From Magnaporthiopsis rhizophila (lineage: Eukaryota; Ascomycota; Sordariomycetes; Magnaporthales; Magnaporthaceae): a stretch of DNA of 64,000 nucleotides. The translations under genes were made by a program, and so were the position numbers. The notes beneath the pieces are model-generated. The model was given only the letters and a program-made list of their open reading frames with translations, was not told the DNA's origin and ran no database searches. Shown here piece by piece: positions 45,861 to 55,518 of the stretch (within the stretch, counting starts at the first letter, position 1; every line of letters starts with the position of its first letter). The DNA lies in assembly GCA_003049465.1 (NCBI GenBank), contig PYSS01000003.1, forward strand, positions 248,001-312,000. The letters are read 5' to 3'.

Positions 45861-47987
45861 TCAGGCCATCTGCGGCGGCGCCTGCTGTACCGGGTTTGCC
45901 AGGTTCGGAATCGGGGGCGTGCTATGGGGAGCCGGCGCCGGGCTCGCCTGGTTCGAGCCTCTCTGTGGCGTGCGCTGTTGATTATGCATATTTTGGCCAT
46001 GGCTCATTTGTGCGCCGTGTCCTACGGCTCCCATCCCCATCTGGCCGGGGTGGGCAGGGGCCTGGAATTGCGCTGGACCATGGGATTGACCTTGGCCCGG
46101 CCCCGGGCCCTGCCGCTGAGCCTGGCTGTCCTTTTTGACCGGGTAGATGGGTTCCTTGGTGTAGTCGACGCCTGGGTACAAGGGCTGTAGTCGAATGTAG
46201 AGCGACTTGAGCGTCTTGTACCTTTCCTCCCGTTCAGCGTGCGGATCCCCGTCTGTAGGCTTTTGCATCGGCACGTTTCGCAGTCTAATCGAGGAGTTCA
46301 TTGATGGTGCTGTCAGAAACGCGGGGCAAGGATAATAGCCCTTATTGTCCGAAGCCAGGCTCATCAGATACGCCAGGTTATTCCGCAGTCGCATGTCGAC
46401 CCTAAGGATATCGTGGTCAGTTGTCTGGTCGCAGAGACGGGTTTTTGAACAGCCGACTCGAAGGACTTACTGGGAGTAGTCGTAATGCAACGGCTTTTCC
46501 TCGGCCGTTAGCTCCCTTTCCATAGGCTCCCCGGTTGCCTCGTTTATCATGTCCTTCTCCTTCTTATGCTCCAAAATCGTGTTTTGCAGCACAAGGGCCT
46601 CGTACATGAGTTCAGTATTGATCTCGAGCAGCAAGCTAAACCTTTCGGATTCTCTCGACTGGCTTCTCGGGCTAAGGGGTGTCCGCGTAGACATTCCATC
46701 TGGGGCACCTGGGCCGTGGCTCATGTGCGGGAACGTGGGGGTCTGCGGCGTCGTCACTGTAGGATTGGCCTGGTGTGTATTGCTCGGATGTTGGCTCTGG
46801 GCGCCTCCCTGCGCAGCATGCTGGTGTTGTGGGAACTGATTGGGATGAGATTGCATCGCGGCGTTGGGTTGACCCTGCCCCTGAGGGACTTGGGCTTGAG
46901 GCTGAGCCTGCGCCTGAGCCTGCGCTTGCGCCTGCGCCTGCGCTTGAGCCTGGGCCTGGGCTTGTGCCTGTGCCTGTGCCTGGGCTTGCGCCTGAGCCTG
47001 AGCTTGGGCTTGTTGTGCCTGCGCCTGAGCCTGAGCTTGCGCCTGCGCCTGTGCCTGAACCTGCGCCTGCATTTGCGGTGGACTGAACTGCCTTTGGGGA
47101 ACCCCATGTGCCATAGCATGACCGAGTTGTTGTTGTTGTTGACCCGTATGCATTCGTGGCATCATCTGTTGCTGTTGTGGCGACATAGCTTGCGGGTTCA
47201 TGCCGTATCCTGCCATGGCACTGGGCATCTGGCCAAAATTAGGCGTCATCTGAGCTTGCGGGCCGGCGGGTGAGGGGATCGCGGCGCCATAGGCGGAGCT
47301 GGTGTAGGGCGTCTGGTATGCCACTGTACCAAAAAGGGTAAATATCAGCGTCATGTTATGCCGTCACCTGGTCTGCCAGGCGAGCGCGTGGTAGGTCCCC
47401 TCCCTAGCCGCGACTCGCACGAGCTGAGTCCACAACATGGCATGGGGCTTCCCGGAGGTTGTCCATGAGGAAGATGCCGTATACGCTCGCCGACGTGAGG
47501 GACTACACCAAGCATGTCCTGCAACACAAAAAGAAGATCGGATGGGCATGTGGACGCATCGAGGTGGCACTGGCGCAACGACGTACGGCACCGGGAGGGA
47601 GTTAAGGCCGGGGCATGGAGTCCGCGAAGCAAGGGCAAAGCCAGGCAGTGACTTACTCTGACCATTGACGGCGGCGGCCGCCATGTGCGGCGGCATGGCG
47701 GGACTCTGCACCATGCCGCCAGGACCAGCAGTGGGCATCATGCCAGGCCCGCCGGGGAAGTGGCCTTGAGAGGCGGCGGCCATTGCATACTGCTGCTGCT
47801 GCTGCTGGTTGTACATCATGTGCTGCTGTGGCTGCTGCGGGTGATGTTGGTGTTGTTGTGACGGTGCCTGCTGGCCTGGGGTAGGGCCAGGCTGTTGCTG
47901 TAGATGGAGGCTCTGCTGCGGTGGGGCACCGTTGAAGGTTGCAGGACCCGAGCCGTTGTTGGAGAAGCCATAGGGCGTCTGGTACAT
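45861..47987 (-). CDS. Gln-rich SS18/SSXT-like chromatin protein (candidate)
   Basis: Predicted 574-residue protein. Exons from the 5' end: 47987-47657, 47323-46471 and 46401-45861; donors are GTAAGT in both introns. Two related openings, MYQTPYGFSN and AYQTPYTSSA, begin exons 1 and 2. Residues 1 to about 330 are Gln/Pro/Met/Ala-rich with QQQQQQ runs and a long Gln-Ala dipeptide repeat. The only ordered-looking part, about residues 337-420, is helical: ERFSLLLEINTELMYEALVL, then an insert, then DMRLRNNLAYLMSLASDNKG. That second helix resembles the conserved LHxNLxYLxxIAD segment of the SS18/SSXT family, which are SWI/SNF-type remodeller subunits. Fungal relatives are often labelled only glutamine-repeat protein. 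The family call rests on this short similarity. The C-terminal about 130 residues are again Gln/Pro-rich. Confidence 0.7.
46880..47075 (-). repeat. Gln-Ala dipeptide repeat in coding sequence
   Basis: A near-perfect alternation of Gln and Ala codons in exon 2 of the Gln-rich gene. Both CAG/CAA and several Ala codons are used, giving a degenerate 6-bp periodicity rather than a pure microsatellite. This argues for some selection on the peptide or an old expansion. Confidence 0.85.
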
Positions 47988-49391
47988 GGCTGACAGAGCG
48001 CCTCTTCAAGCGAGCGGCAAGGGGCGGGAAGGCCGAGTAGGAAGTAAGGCGACCAAGGGGGCCGGGTGCGGCTACAACGTAAGGTGGCGCGGTGCGTGCC
48101 GGCAGAAGGGGTTGCGCGCGCAGAGAGGAATCAGGGAATGCTCAGGGCACGGCGCCTCTGGGCAGGCTGAGCAGGGAAGCGCGGCTGTTCCGCTGTCGCG
48201 CGCTGGGTGTGGGGGAAGACCAGATATGCGACTAGCCAATGGCTGGGCTGGCTGGGATGGAAGGGATGGGTCGGACGGACGGGGGTGGTACGCCAGCACA
48301 ACGCGCGCGTCGGCTATGGACACGGGATTTTGGGGTGACCCGTTGGATGGCGACCGAGTATACGACGGTCCCTTGTCTGTTTGCCTCGGAAAGAGGTATC
48401 AGTCTGTCTGCTGGTCGCACCGCGCACCAACAAGGCGCGTCTGGTCGTCTATGGTTCCCCTTTTTTGGAGATACAAGATGATGATGGGCTTGTTGTCCAG
48501 AGGGAGAGTACATACGGCTATGTCGTCTAAGTCACGCTTGTTTCGGGGCTGACAAACACAGCGGTCCTGAGGAGAACTCACGGAAGGTGAAAGAAGAGGA
48601 TACAGAGGCAGGGCAGTACGGAGTGTGCTGTGACCCGGAAGCCGGGGGAACAAAGACACGGGCCAGGGATGGTCGGGATCTTCCTTTTTGGCAACCGCGT
48701 CGGGTCGCTTGGCTGGTGGCCGACTGGCTCGAACGGGCAGGCTGGCGGTCTTGAATGCAAGCAAGGGGCTTGGCGGGTTGGCACCGAATCCAAAACCCAA
48801 AATTGAGCGGGCCGCAGCCACACGCTGCTGCCACAAACACACAATGGCGTCAGGGTGTGTGGACGAGGCGGCTGCTGTCCCGAAGCAGACGAGACGTGAA
48901 GGGAGGGGGGTGTGTGCAATACAAGACCGATGAGCGAAGATGTCACTGTCTTCCTGGCTGGGCTGGCAGGCTGCTGGTCGAGGGTGAGAGTGGATGGACT
49001 GGACAGAACCTTCGTTGGGCGACACGAAAATCTGGCAGGTGCAGGGGGGCTGAGTGGGAAGAGCGGGCCATTCAGCGCCCGCGCTTGGGCCTACGACAGG
49101 GATGGCACTGCCCCATCAGCTTAGCAGCACATCGGCAACCACATCAATCACATTTGAGATCCATCCATAACTCGATCAAATCCGCCCAAAGGAAGGCCAG
49201 CGAAAAACTGCAGATTGTGAAATGGGCTGAGGCTAGCAAGTTTCTCCGCAGCAGGACCGTCCTGGATCTGCCCGGCAGTACGACCGAAGCTTTAACTGGG
49301 GTAAACTTGGACACCGTCCGTGGATCTCCCGTCTCCGCCCTGCCAATATCTCTTCCCCCACGCTACCCGCTCTTAGAACTCATGCCCTACT
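47988..49391. other. Spacer between two minus-strand genes
   Basis: Upstream region of the Gln-rich gene followed by the 3' flank of the esterase gene. No recognisable gene on either strand. Confidence 0.45.
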
Positions 49392-50658
49392 TCAATGATA
49401 ATTGGTGCCATAGGTGGAGTTACCGGCTATCACATCGAGGAAGTGCTGGGCCACAATTTTCTCTGTGAAGAGTGTGCCTGATGGTTAGCGAGTGCCCATG
49501 GGGACGATCACGTGATTGGGTTTGCCTTACCAGCTCTCTCGGATGGATGAAGATCGTCAAACCTGCGAGGAAATTGTGATTTTCGTTTTTTAGTCACCGG
49601 TCGGGGCAGAGAAACAATCTTGCTGGTATGTACTACAAGGTACCAAGACTCACCACATGAAGCTGGACAGGGGCTCCTTGGAGTCGACGCAGTTCTCGTT
49701 GTTCGTGTCGCAATGGCGATAGAAGCCAGTCGAGTTGGCCGGGGCGTCGAAATACTTGGTCGGGTTCATCGACATGTCGGTCATGAGGCTGTGCACGTCA
49801 AAGATGGAGAACTTGGCCCCTGGCCACCTCTTCTTGACGATCAGGTTGAAGGGCGCCCCATAATCAAAGGCCGTGTTCACCGTAGTCGTGTACTGGAGAA
49901 TCTTCTGCTGATAGGCGGTCTGGTTGTACTTGGTCTTGGTGAGCCAGAAAAACGAATCACCAATGCCGCCATCCGCCGAAGGGACGTAAAGGGGCGCCAG
50001 ATGGAGGGGTGCCTCATTCAGGAGCACAAATCGTCGGCCACCAGTCGAATAGATCTGATCGAATACCGTCCTGGCAAAGTGTCAGCCTTCTACCTACCTT
50101 TCCGGGCTGGGCGGGGGACACAACTTACCAGACGCAGTCGATAAAATTGGTGATGGTAGTCCCGGGGACCTGTTCGTCAACTAGGAAGGCGTTCCCAGCC
50201 CCGAGGTCATTGGTCCCAATCCACATGGCGTACACCGTGTTTTCTGCCGTCCGACTACCCCCATAGAGCGTCCCGGCTCCCACATCGGCATCCGTCTTGA
50301 AGGACGGGATCTGGTCCTCTAGGACCGAGGGGAAATCCCTGCCGATGGGCGCCAAGAACCGCGATACGATCTTGTTTGAGCACGTAGCACCCGAGACTGC
50401 ATAGTCGAGGTATCTCGCACCAGACGCCCGAGCGGCCATCTGGCCCCAGGCAAGCCCGCCACTGGCCGTGACGTTGACCTCGGGGTGCATGGTTCCAGGC
50501 GGGGGAGCTTTGCCTCCGCTCGCGAAGTAGGCGCTGAGGCGGCCATTGTCCGTATAGCTATCTCCAAACGTGACGAGATTGTCGAATGGTTTAGAGCGGC
50601 ATTTCAGCGAAGAGGCCGTGACAGCCGCGGTCAGACACAGGAGCGAGATAGGACGCAT
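49392..50658 (-). CDS. Secreted GDSL/SGNH acetylesterase (CE16-like)
   Basis: Predicted 349-residue secreted esterase resembling carbohydrate esterase family 16 acetylesterases, which remove acetyl groups from plant-wall oligosaccharides. Exons from the 5' end: 50658-50129, 50070-49654, 49562-49531 (32 bp) and 49462-49392; all junctions keep frame. A signal peptide is likely (MRPISLLCLTAAVTASS). SGNH blocks are present: FGDSYTDNGR with nucleophile Ser34, the block II Gly in GGLAWGQMAA, WIGTNDLG with Asn150, and DDLHPS giving Asp318 and His321. The last block lies entirely in the 32-bp exon, so a model that skips it would look catalytically dead. There are several Asn-x-Ser/Thr sites (for example NVTAS and NSTGF). 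A TATATAA-type element lies about 55 bp upstream of the ATG. Exact substrate is not determinable. Confidence 0.88.
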
Positions 50659-51068
50659 GTTGAATGGAGATACCTAGATAGGTAGTTCGAAGCAGGGCGA
50701 AGCGAGTGTATATAAGGTTTTGGCGACGGTCAAGGATAAGGCTGAGAGCATATCCTGACGGGACGAAGAGCAGACCTCGTGCTCGCCTGTATAAATACCC
50801 AGGTAATAGGGGGACGATATAAGGATCGATCAGCTGCTCGAGCCAGCCGAAAGTAGGTTGCACTCCGATATAGCCGGCAGCGACCGCCTGCAGCAGCCCC
50901 CAGCGATGGAGGCTTGGTGGCCTGCATCTCCGCTTCATCGCGCAGATTCTCTCCACTTCTCAGTTAACCGAACCCAGGAGCCCGATGCATGGCGGTTCAG
51001 AGAATCATGGGTGGGATCTGGGGCCCATTCTCCTCCGAGAATGGCGGGAAATCGACGAGACACATCTA

Positions 51069-51370
51069 CTTGCGCGGGTTAAAAGCACCCGCGCTGAGAC
51101 GGCCCTTCGGGGATCAGCGTGGCAGTGCAACTTGTCGTTTTTTCGGAACATATTCCGCCAGGCAATTTGCATACAAAATAAATGTAGCTCCATGCCCCAT
51201 TTTAAACCCACACCGGGTCTATAACCCGGGTCCATTTTATCTGCACGCAAATCGGGCCAATCAAAACCGCTGACAAAGAAAACGACAAGTTGCCCGGAAA
51301 ACGACAAGTTGCACTGCCGCGCTGATCCCCGAAGGGCCGTCTCAGCGCGGGTGCTTTTAACCCGCGCAAG
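51069..51370. mobile_element. MITE-like inverted-repeat element
   Basis: Two terminal inverted repeats of 73 bp (51069-51141 and 51298-51370) start with CTTGCGCGGGTTAAAAGC and differ at only about one position (GCGTGG against GCGCGG). They enclose about 156 bp of more AT-rich sequence with no coding capacity. TA dinucleotides sit at both outer edges (51067-51068 and 51371-51372), fitting a Tc1/mariner-type TA target duplication. The symmetry extends one more base (CTA/TAG), so the exact edge is ambiguous by three bases. The motif AACGACAAGTTGC is repeated just inside the right arm. High arm identity implies recent movement, or gene conversion between arms. Confidence 0.85.
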
Positions 51371-51885
51371 TAGCCCGTTCAACCGGCGATCCTATTGAGC
51401 CTACGGCGTCCATGGCTAAGCTAGGACAGCCCCTGTGGACTTGGGAGGACGCAAGGCCAGCACCCTGACCGGCGGAAATCTGCCGTGACTCTTGCCGGAT
51501 GACATTGGCTGGCCTTGCAGTGCCGGGGGCTTGATAGCGCCCGACGGCCAGGCTCCGGCTCCTTGAATTCATAAGCCCTGGCTCGACGACAAAGCGCGTC
51601 ATGGGAGATCCGAGGATAATTCCGCCAGGACGACTGGGACAGTTCTAGAAGTCTTTCTCCGGCAGCGTGGTTGGTGCGGCCAAGTTGGCTTGCGGCGTTG
51701 TCAAAATTTGACATTCGAGGGTTTGGGAGAAGCGATAGCGGAGGACAGTGCCAAAAAGCGCGCTATTGCGGGCTCTGGCGGCGCCGCTTTCGCTGATTTC
51801 AGGGACCAGTGCTTGCCTGTAGCGCCCTATTGCTCCCGTCAACTCCCATTGACCTCAAGAATCCATCTCCATGAAAATACCTCGT

Positions 51886-51892
51886 TGAGTCA
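51886..51892. promoter_or_regulatory. Gcn4/CPC1-type site TGAGTCA
   Basis: A perfect TGAGTCA, the palindrome-like target of the Gcn4/CPC1 bZIP activators of amino-acid biosynthesis. It lies about 160 bp upstream of the HIS5 start codon. In fungi, general amino-acid control genes including histidine genes carry such sites, so use by the orthologous factor is a reasonable inference. A 7-bp match can occur by chance. Confidence 0.55.
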
Positions 51893-52049
51893 CCTCAATT
51901 CCGATAACAGGATGTGATGGCTCTTTCGAAGTCTGGGTTCTGATACGTACGGTCCCACGATTTTCATTCGAGTTCAGGTAGTTTCACTTACTAAAGCAGC
52001 ACAACACCTGACTGAGGACGGGCTTTGCTCCAACGGAAGGCTGCTCGCC

Positions 52050-53436
52050 ATGTCTCCCTTCAACCTCGAAAAGTGTGCCAGGCCAAACATCCTCGAGCTT
52101 CAGCCGTACCGCTGTGCCAGGGAGTGAGTCTGTCTAGCCCATCAGCTTAGACATCTGAGCCATAGACGCCTCGCGCTGACCGTCGCCTCTGCCGACCCCA
52201 ACCCCTGAGCACAGCGACTACAAGGACGACGGGACCAACATCCTTCTCGATGCAAACGAGAACGCATATGGGCCGTCCATATCGACGGCCGACGCCAAGG
52301 CACTGGGCGGCAGCGCCGGCACCAGCGGCCCAGAGCTAGACCTGTTGGGACTGCACAGGTATCCGGACCCTCACCAGGCGGACCTGAAGCAGCTCTTGTG
52401 CGGCCTGCGGAACACAAAGACGCACACGGCGGGGACGCTCACCCCCGCCAACCTCTTTGTCGGTGTCGGCAGCGACGAGGCCATCGACGCCCTGCTGCGC
52501 TGCTTTTGCGTGCCCGGCCGCGACCACATTCTGGTCTGCCCCCCGACCTACGGCATGTACTCGGTCTCGGCCCAGGTCAACGACGTCGGCCTGGTCAAGG
52601 TGCCGCTGCTACCCGCCCCGGGCTTCGGCGTGGACATCGACGGCGTCCTCGCAGCCCTGACCGCGTCGGCGAGCAGCAGCAGCCCGGAAGCAGCCCAGGT
52701 CAAGCTGGTGTACCTCTGCTCGCCGGGCAACCCCACGGGCGCGGCGCTGGCCAAGGCCGACGTCGAGCGCGTGCTGCGGCACCCTACGTGGAACGGCGTC
52801 GTGGTGCTGGACGAGGCCTACGTCGATTTCCAGCCCGAGGGCGCCTCGCTCGCTGAATGGGTGCTCGAGTGGCCCAACCTGGTGGTCATGCAGACCATGT
52901 CCAAGGCCTTCGGCATGGCCGGCATCCGGCTGGGCGCCGCCTTCGCGTCGGAGCCAGTCGCCCGCCTGCTCAACAGCATGAGGGCCCCCTACAACGTCCC
53001 CAGCCCCACGAGCGCCCTGGCCATGCATGCCGTCTCGCCGGCGGGCCTGGCCGTGATGCGCAAGAACCGCGCCGCCATCGCGAGCCAGCGCGACCGCCTG
53101 GTGCGCGAGCTGCCCCTGATCGACGGCGTCGGCCGCCTGCGGGGCGGCGTCGATAGCAACTTCCTGCTGTACGAGATGCTCAACGGCCGTGGCGAGCCCG
53201 ACAACATCGTCGCCCTTGCCGTTTACGAAAAGCTGGCCGAAACCAAGGGCGTCGTGGTCCGCTTCCGCGGCAAGGAGCATGGCTGCCTCGGGTGCCTCAG
53301 GATCACCGTGGGCACCGAAGAGGAGGTCACCAGATTCCTGGACTCGCTCAAAAGGACGCTTGCCGAGGTCAGGGGTACAGCGGCGGCGGCTGATGAGGCT
53401 AAAAAGGAAGAGGCTGCTAGCAGTGTTGTACCTTAG
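52050..53436 (+). CDS. HIS5: Histidinol-phosphate aminotransferase
   Basis: Predicted 431-residue PLP enzyme that transaminates imidazole acetol phosphate with glutamate to L-histidinol phosphate, a late step of histidine synthesis in the cytosol. Exons are 52050-52123 and 52215-53436, joined in CARDDYKDDGTNILLDANEN, a conserved family block. Further signatures are the FVGVGSDEAIDALLRCF cofactor-binding region, LVYLCSPGNPTG, VVLDEAYVDF, and TMSKAFGMAGIRLG with the PLP lysine at Lys255. The C-terminal VVRFRGKEHGCLGCLRITVG supplies the substrate-binding arginines. Length is normal for fungi. The gene is preceded by a Gcn4/CPC1-type site and followed 415 bp later by a gene on the same strand. 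Confidence 0.97.
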
Positions 53437-53851
53437 GAAAGGATGGACACCTGCGTGTTGAGTAAAAATGGGCTATTATAGATGACTTCGATTTGAACCG
53501 AGTATTTGTATGTGCCGACTTTGTCAACATTGACAGCCGCATACACGTTCACGTGAAAACGAACAAAATCCAGTCCGATGTTGCATTACGAGGCGTGCAA
53601 TACGTTCTGTTCGTAGTTGAAATTATTGGCATCAGTTGCTTGCTGATCTCGAACGGAAATGATATTCTGATGAGATGCTACATGTAATTGATATTGCGTC
53701 AGTGTGGTATCAATCCACCAACGCAACATCCCAAATCAACGAAATCCCAACCGTCACAAAAGAACAGACTGCAGCGGCAACAACACCAAAAACGGACAGC
53801 CCAAGCGTCCTCTCAACGGCGCTCTGTAAGAGGCAGCGACAAGCGACATAC
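53437..53851. other. Short spacer HIS5 to L2HGDH-like gene
   Basis: AT-rich 415-bp gap that must contain both the 3' end of HIS5 and the promoter of the next gene. No other feature is seen. Confidence 0.5.
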
Positions 53852-55166
53852 ATGTTTTCCAGGGCGCTGCCGTGTCGCCTGCCGATACCGGGCCAGCGCC
53901 TGCCGCAGCCACGAGCCTTTTCTTCAACGGCCATCCGGCAAATAGACTATACACATGCAGTAAGAAGGGCATACCAGGACGGGATCAGAATCACTGCTAA
54001 CCCCAAAATACCAGGTCATCGGCGGCGGCGTCGTCGGCCTCGCCGTAGCCCGGTCCCTCGCCGCGCGGCCGGGGACGTGCACGCTCCTGCTCGAGCGGCA
54101 CGGCGCCGTCGGCACCGAGACGTCGTCGCGCAACAGCGAGGTGATCCACGGGGGGCTCTACTACGGCGCGGGGACGCTCAAGACGCAGCTCTGCATACGG
54201 GGGCGGCAGCTCCTGTACGACTTTTGCTGCACGCGGGGGATCCCGCACCGCAAGACGGGCAAGTGGGTCGTCGCGCAGAACGAGTCCCAGCTCGAGGCGC
54301 TGCGCCGCATCCACAACCACTGCGCGCGCTGGGGGCTGGACGTGCCGCTCCGCTGGGTCGGCGCGGCCGAGGCGGCGCGGCGCGAGCCGGCCGTGCGCGC
54401 CGACGCCGGCGTGCTCGAGAGCACCGAGACGGGCATCGTGGACGGCCACGCGCTCATGCTGGCGCTGCAGGGCGAGCTTGAAGACACGGGCGCCGCGGAC
54501 TTGGCGCTGCTGTCGGAGGTCGTTGGCGTCGAGCCCCTTGCTGCCGGTGGGGGGTGGGCATTGCATGTGCGCAGCGGCGGGGAAGAGGAAACAACCACCA
54601 CCACCACCATAACAGCCGAGACGGTCGTCAACGCCGCGGGCCACGGCGCCGTGGACCTGCACAACATTGCCATCACGCACAGCAGCAGCACTCGGAAAGA
54701 AGGACCACTGCGCAGCTTCTACGCAAAGGGCAACTACTTCTCCTACGGCGCGAGCACCCCACGCGTCGGCACGCTCGTGTACCCGGCGCCCGAGCCCGGC
54801 GCGGGCGGGCTGGGCACGCACCTGACGCTCGACATGGCCGGCAGGATCCGGTTCGGCCCGGACGTCGAGTGGGTCAACTCGCCCGACGACCTGGCCGTCA
54901 ACCCGGCGCGGCTGCGCGACGCCGCGCGCGAGATCAAGAAATACCTCCCGGGCATCGACGAGGCCGCCTTGGCGCCCGACTACGCCGGCGTCAGGCCCAA
55001 GCTGCACCCGGGCGGAGCCGTCGTGTCCGGGACCGGCTTTGTCGACTTTGTCGTCCGCAAGGAAGATGGCCTTGAGGGTTGGGTTAGCCTGCTCGGCATC
55101 GAGAGCCCGGGTCTGACGAGCTGTCTTGCCATCGGCGAGATGGTTGAGCGGCTGCTGTACAAGTAG
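53852..55166 (+). CDS. FAD oxidoreductase, L-2-hydroxyglutarate dehydrogenase type
   Basis: Predicted 419-residue DAO-family flavoprotein resembling L-2-hydroxyglutarate dehydrogenase, which oxidises the metabolite-repair substrate L-2-hydroxyglutarate to 2-oxoglutarate in mitochondria. Exons are 53852-53959 and 54015-55166, phase 0. The N-terminal 36 residues are Arg/Ser/Ala-rich without acidic residues before the final Asp, fitting a mitochondrial presequence. The FAD dinucleotide fold begins VIGGGVVGLAVARSLA (from residue 37), with the Glu of LLLERH at the end of the second strand, then SSRNSEVIHGGLYYG, a family signature. Later blocks are GIVDGHALM, a Thr-run linker (from ACC repeats), NAAGHGAVDLH and a C-terminal SPGLTSCLAIGEMVERLL. 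It is somewhat shorter than animal L2HGDH. The intron is only 55 bp. Confidence 0.9.
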
Positions 55167-55518
55167 GCGAAAGGCGTATGTGGTGCCAACCACCTATAAT
55201 AGATATGTGGATACAAACCATCATACCATATACGGCGACTCGATAGGTACCACCTACTTTGTTCGAGACGGTGGGTCCCACTGTTATTTCCTTTTCCTGG
55301 GTCGGACACTCATAACACTTTTGGTATGAGTTAGCTATTTGGATCCGGCACGACGGCCCGCAAACCACATTTTATTAGACACAGAAAGGGGCTACCACTT
55401 GATATCGCTGAGGGTGCCCTTACAACGACGAAACAAGCCATCGACAATGCACATGTTTCATACAATCCATACATCTGTACATTTTCTTCCTCCCCACCCA
55501 AGTCAGGTCCTACAATAC
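55167..55518. other. Convergent 3' spacer
   Basis: About 350 bp between the stop codons of the flavoprotein gene (+) and the WD40 gene (-). AT-rich, with no further feature. Confidence 0.55.

Larger units (their letters stand above)
50659..52049. other. Divergent spacer esterase/HIS5 containing a MITE
   Basis: Shared upstream region of the esterase gene (-) and the histidine gene (+). It contains a roughly 0.3-kb inverted-repeat element and a TGAGTCA site, both annotated separately. No protein-coding gene is recognisable. Confidence 0.6.

Noticed and set aside
46880..47075. CRISPR-like or satellite periodicity
   Set aside because: The 6-bp periodicity is explained by Gln-Ala codon alternation within a coding exon, with no spacers.
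52050..55166. HIS5 and the L2HGDH-type gene as a metabolic cluster
   Set aside because: The two pathways share no known intermediate beyond 2-oxoglutarate/glutamate; close tandem spacing alone is weak evidence.
53997..55193. 398-codon open frame antisense to the L2HGDH-type gene
   Set aside because: Arg/Ala/Gly/Val-rich shadow of GC-rich coding sequence; the plus-strand frame has clear FAD-fold motifs.
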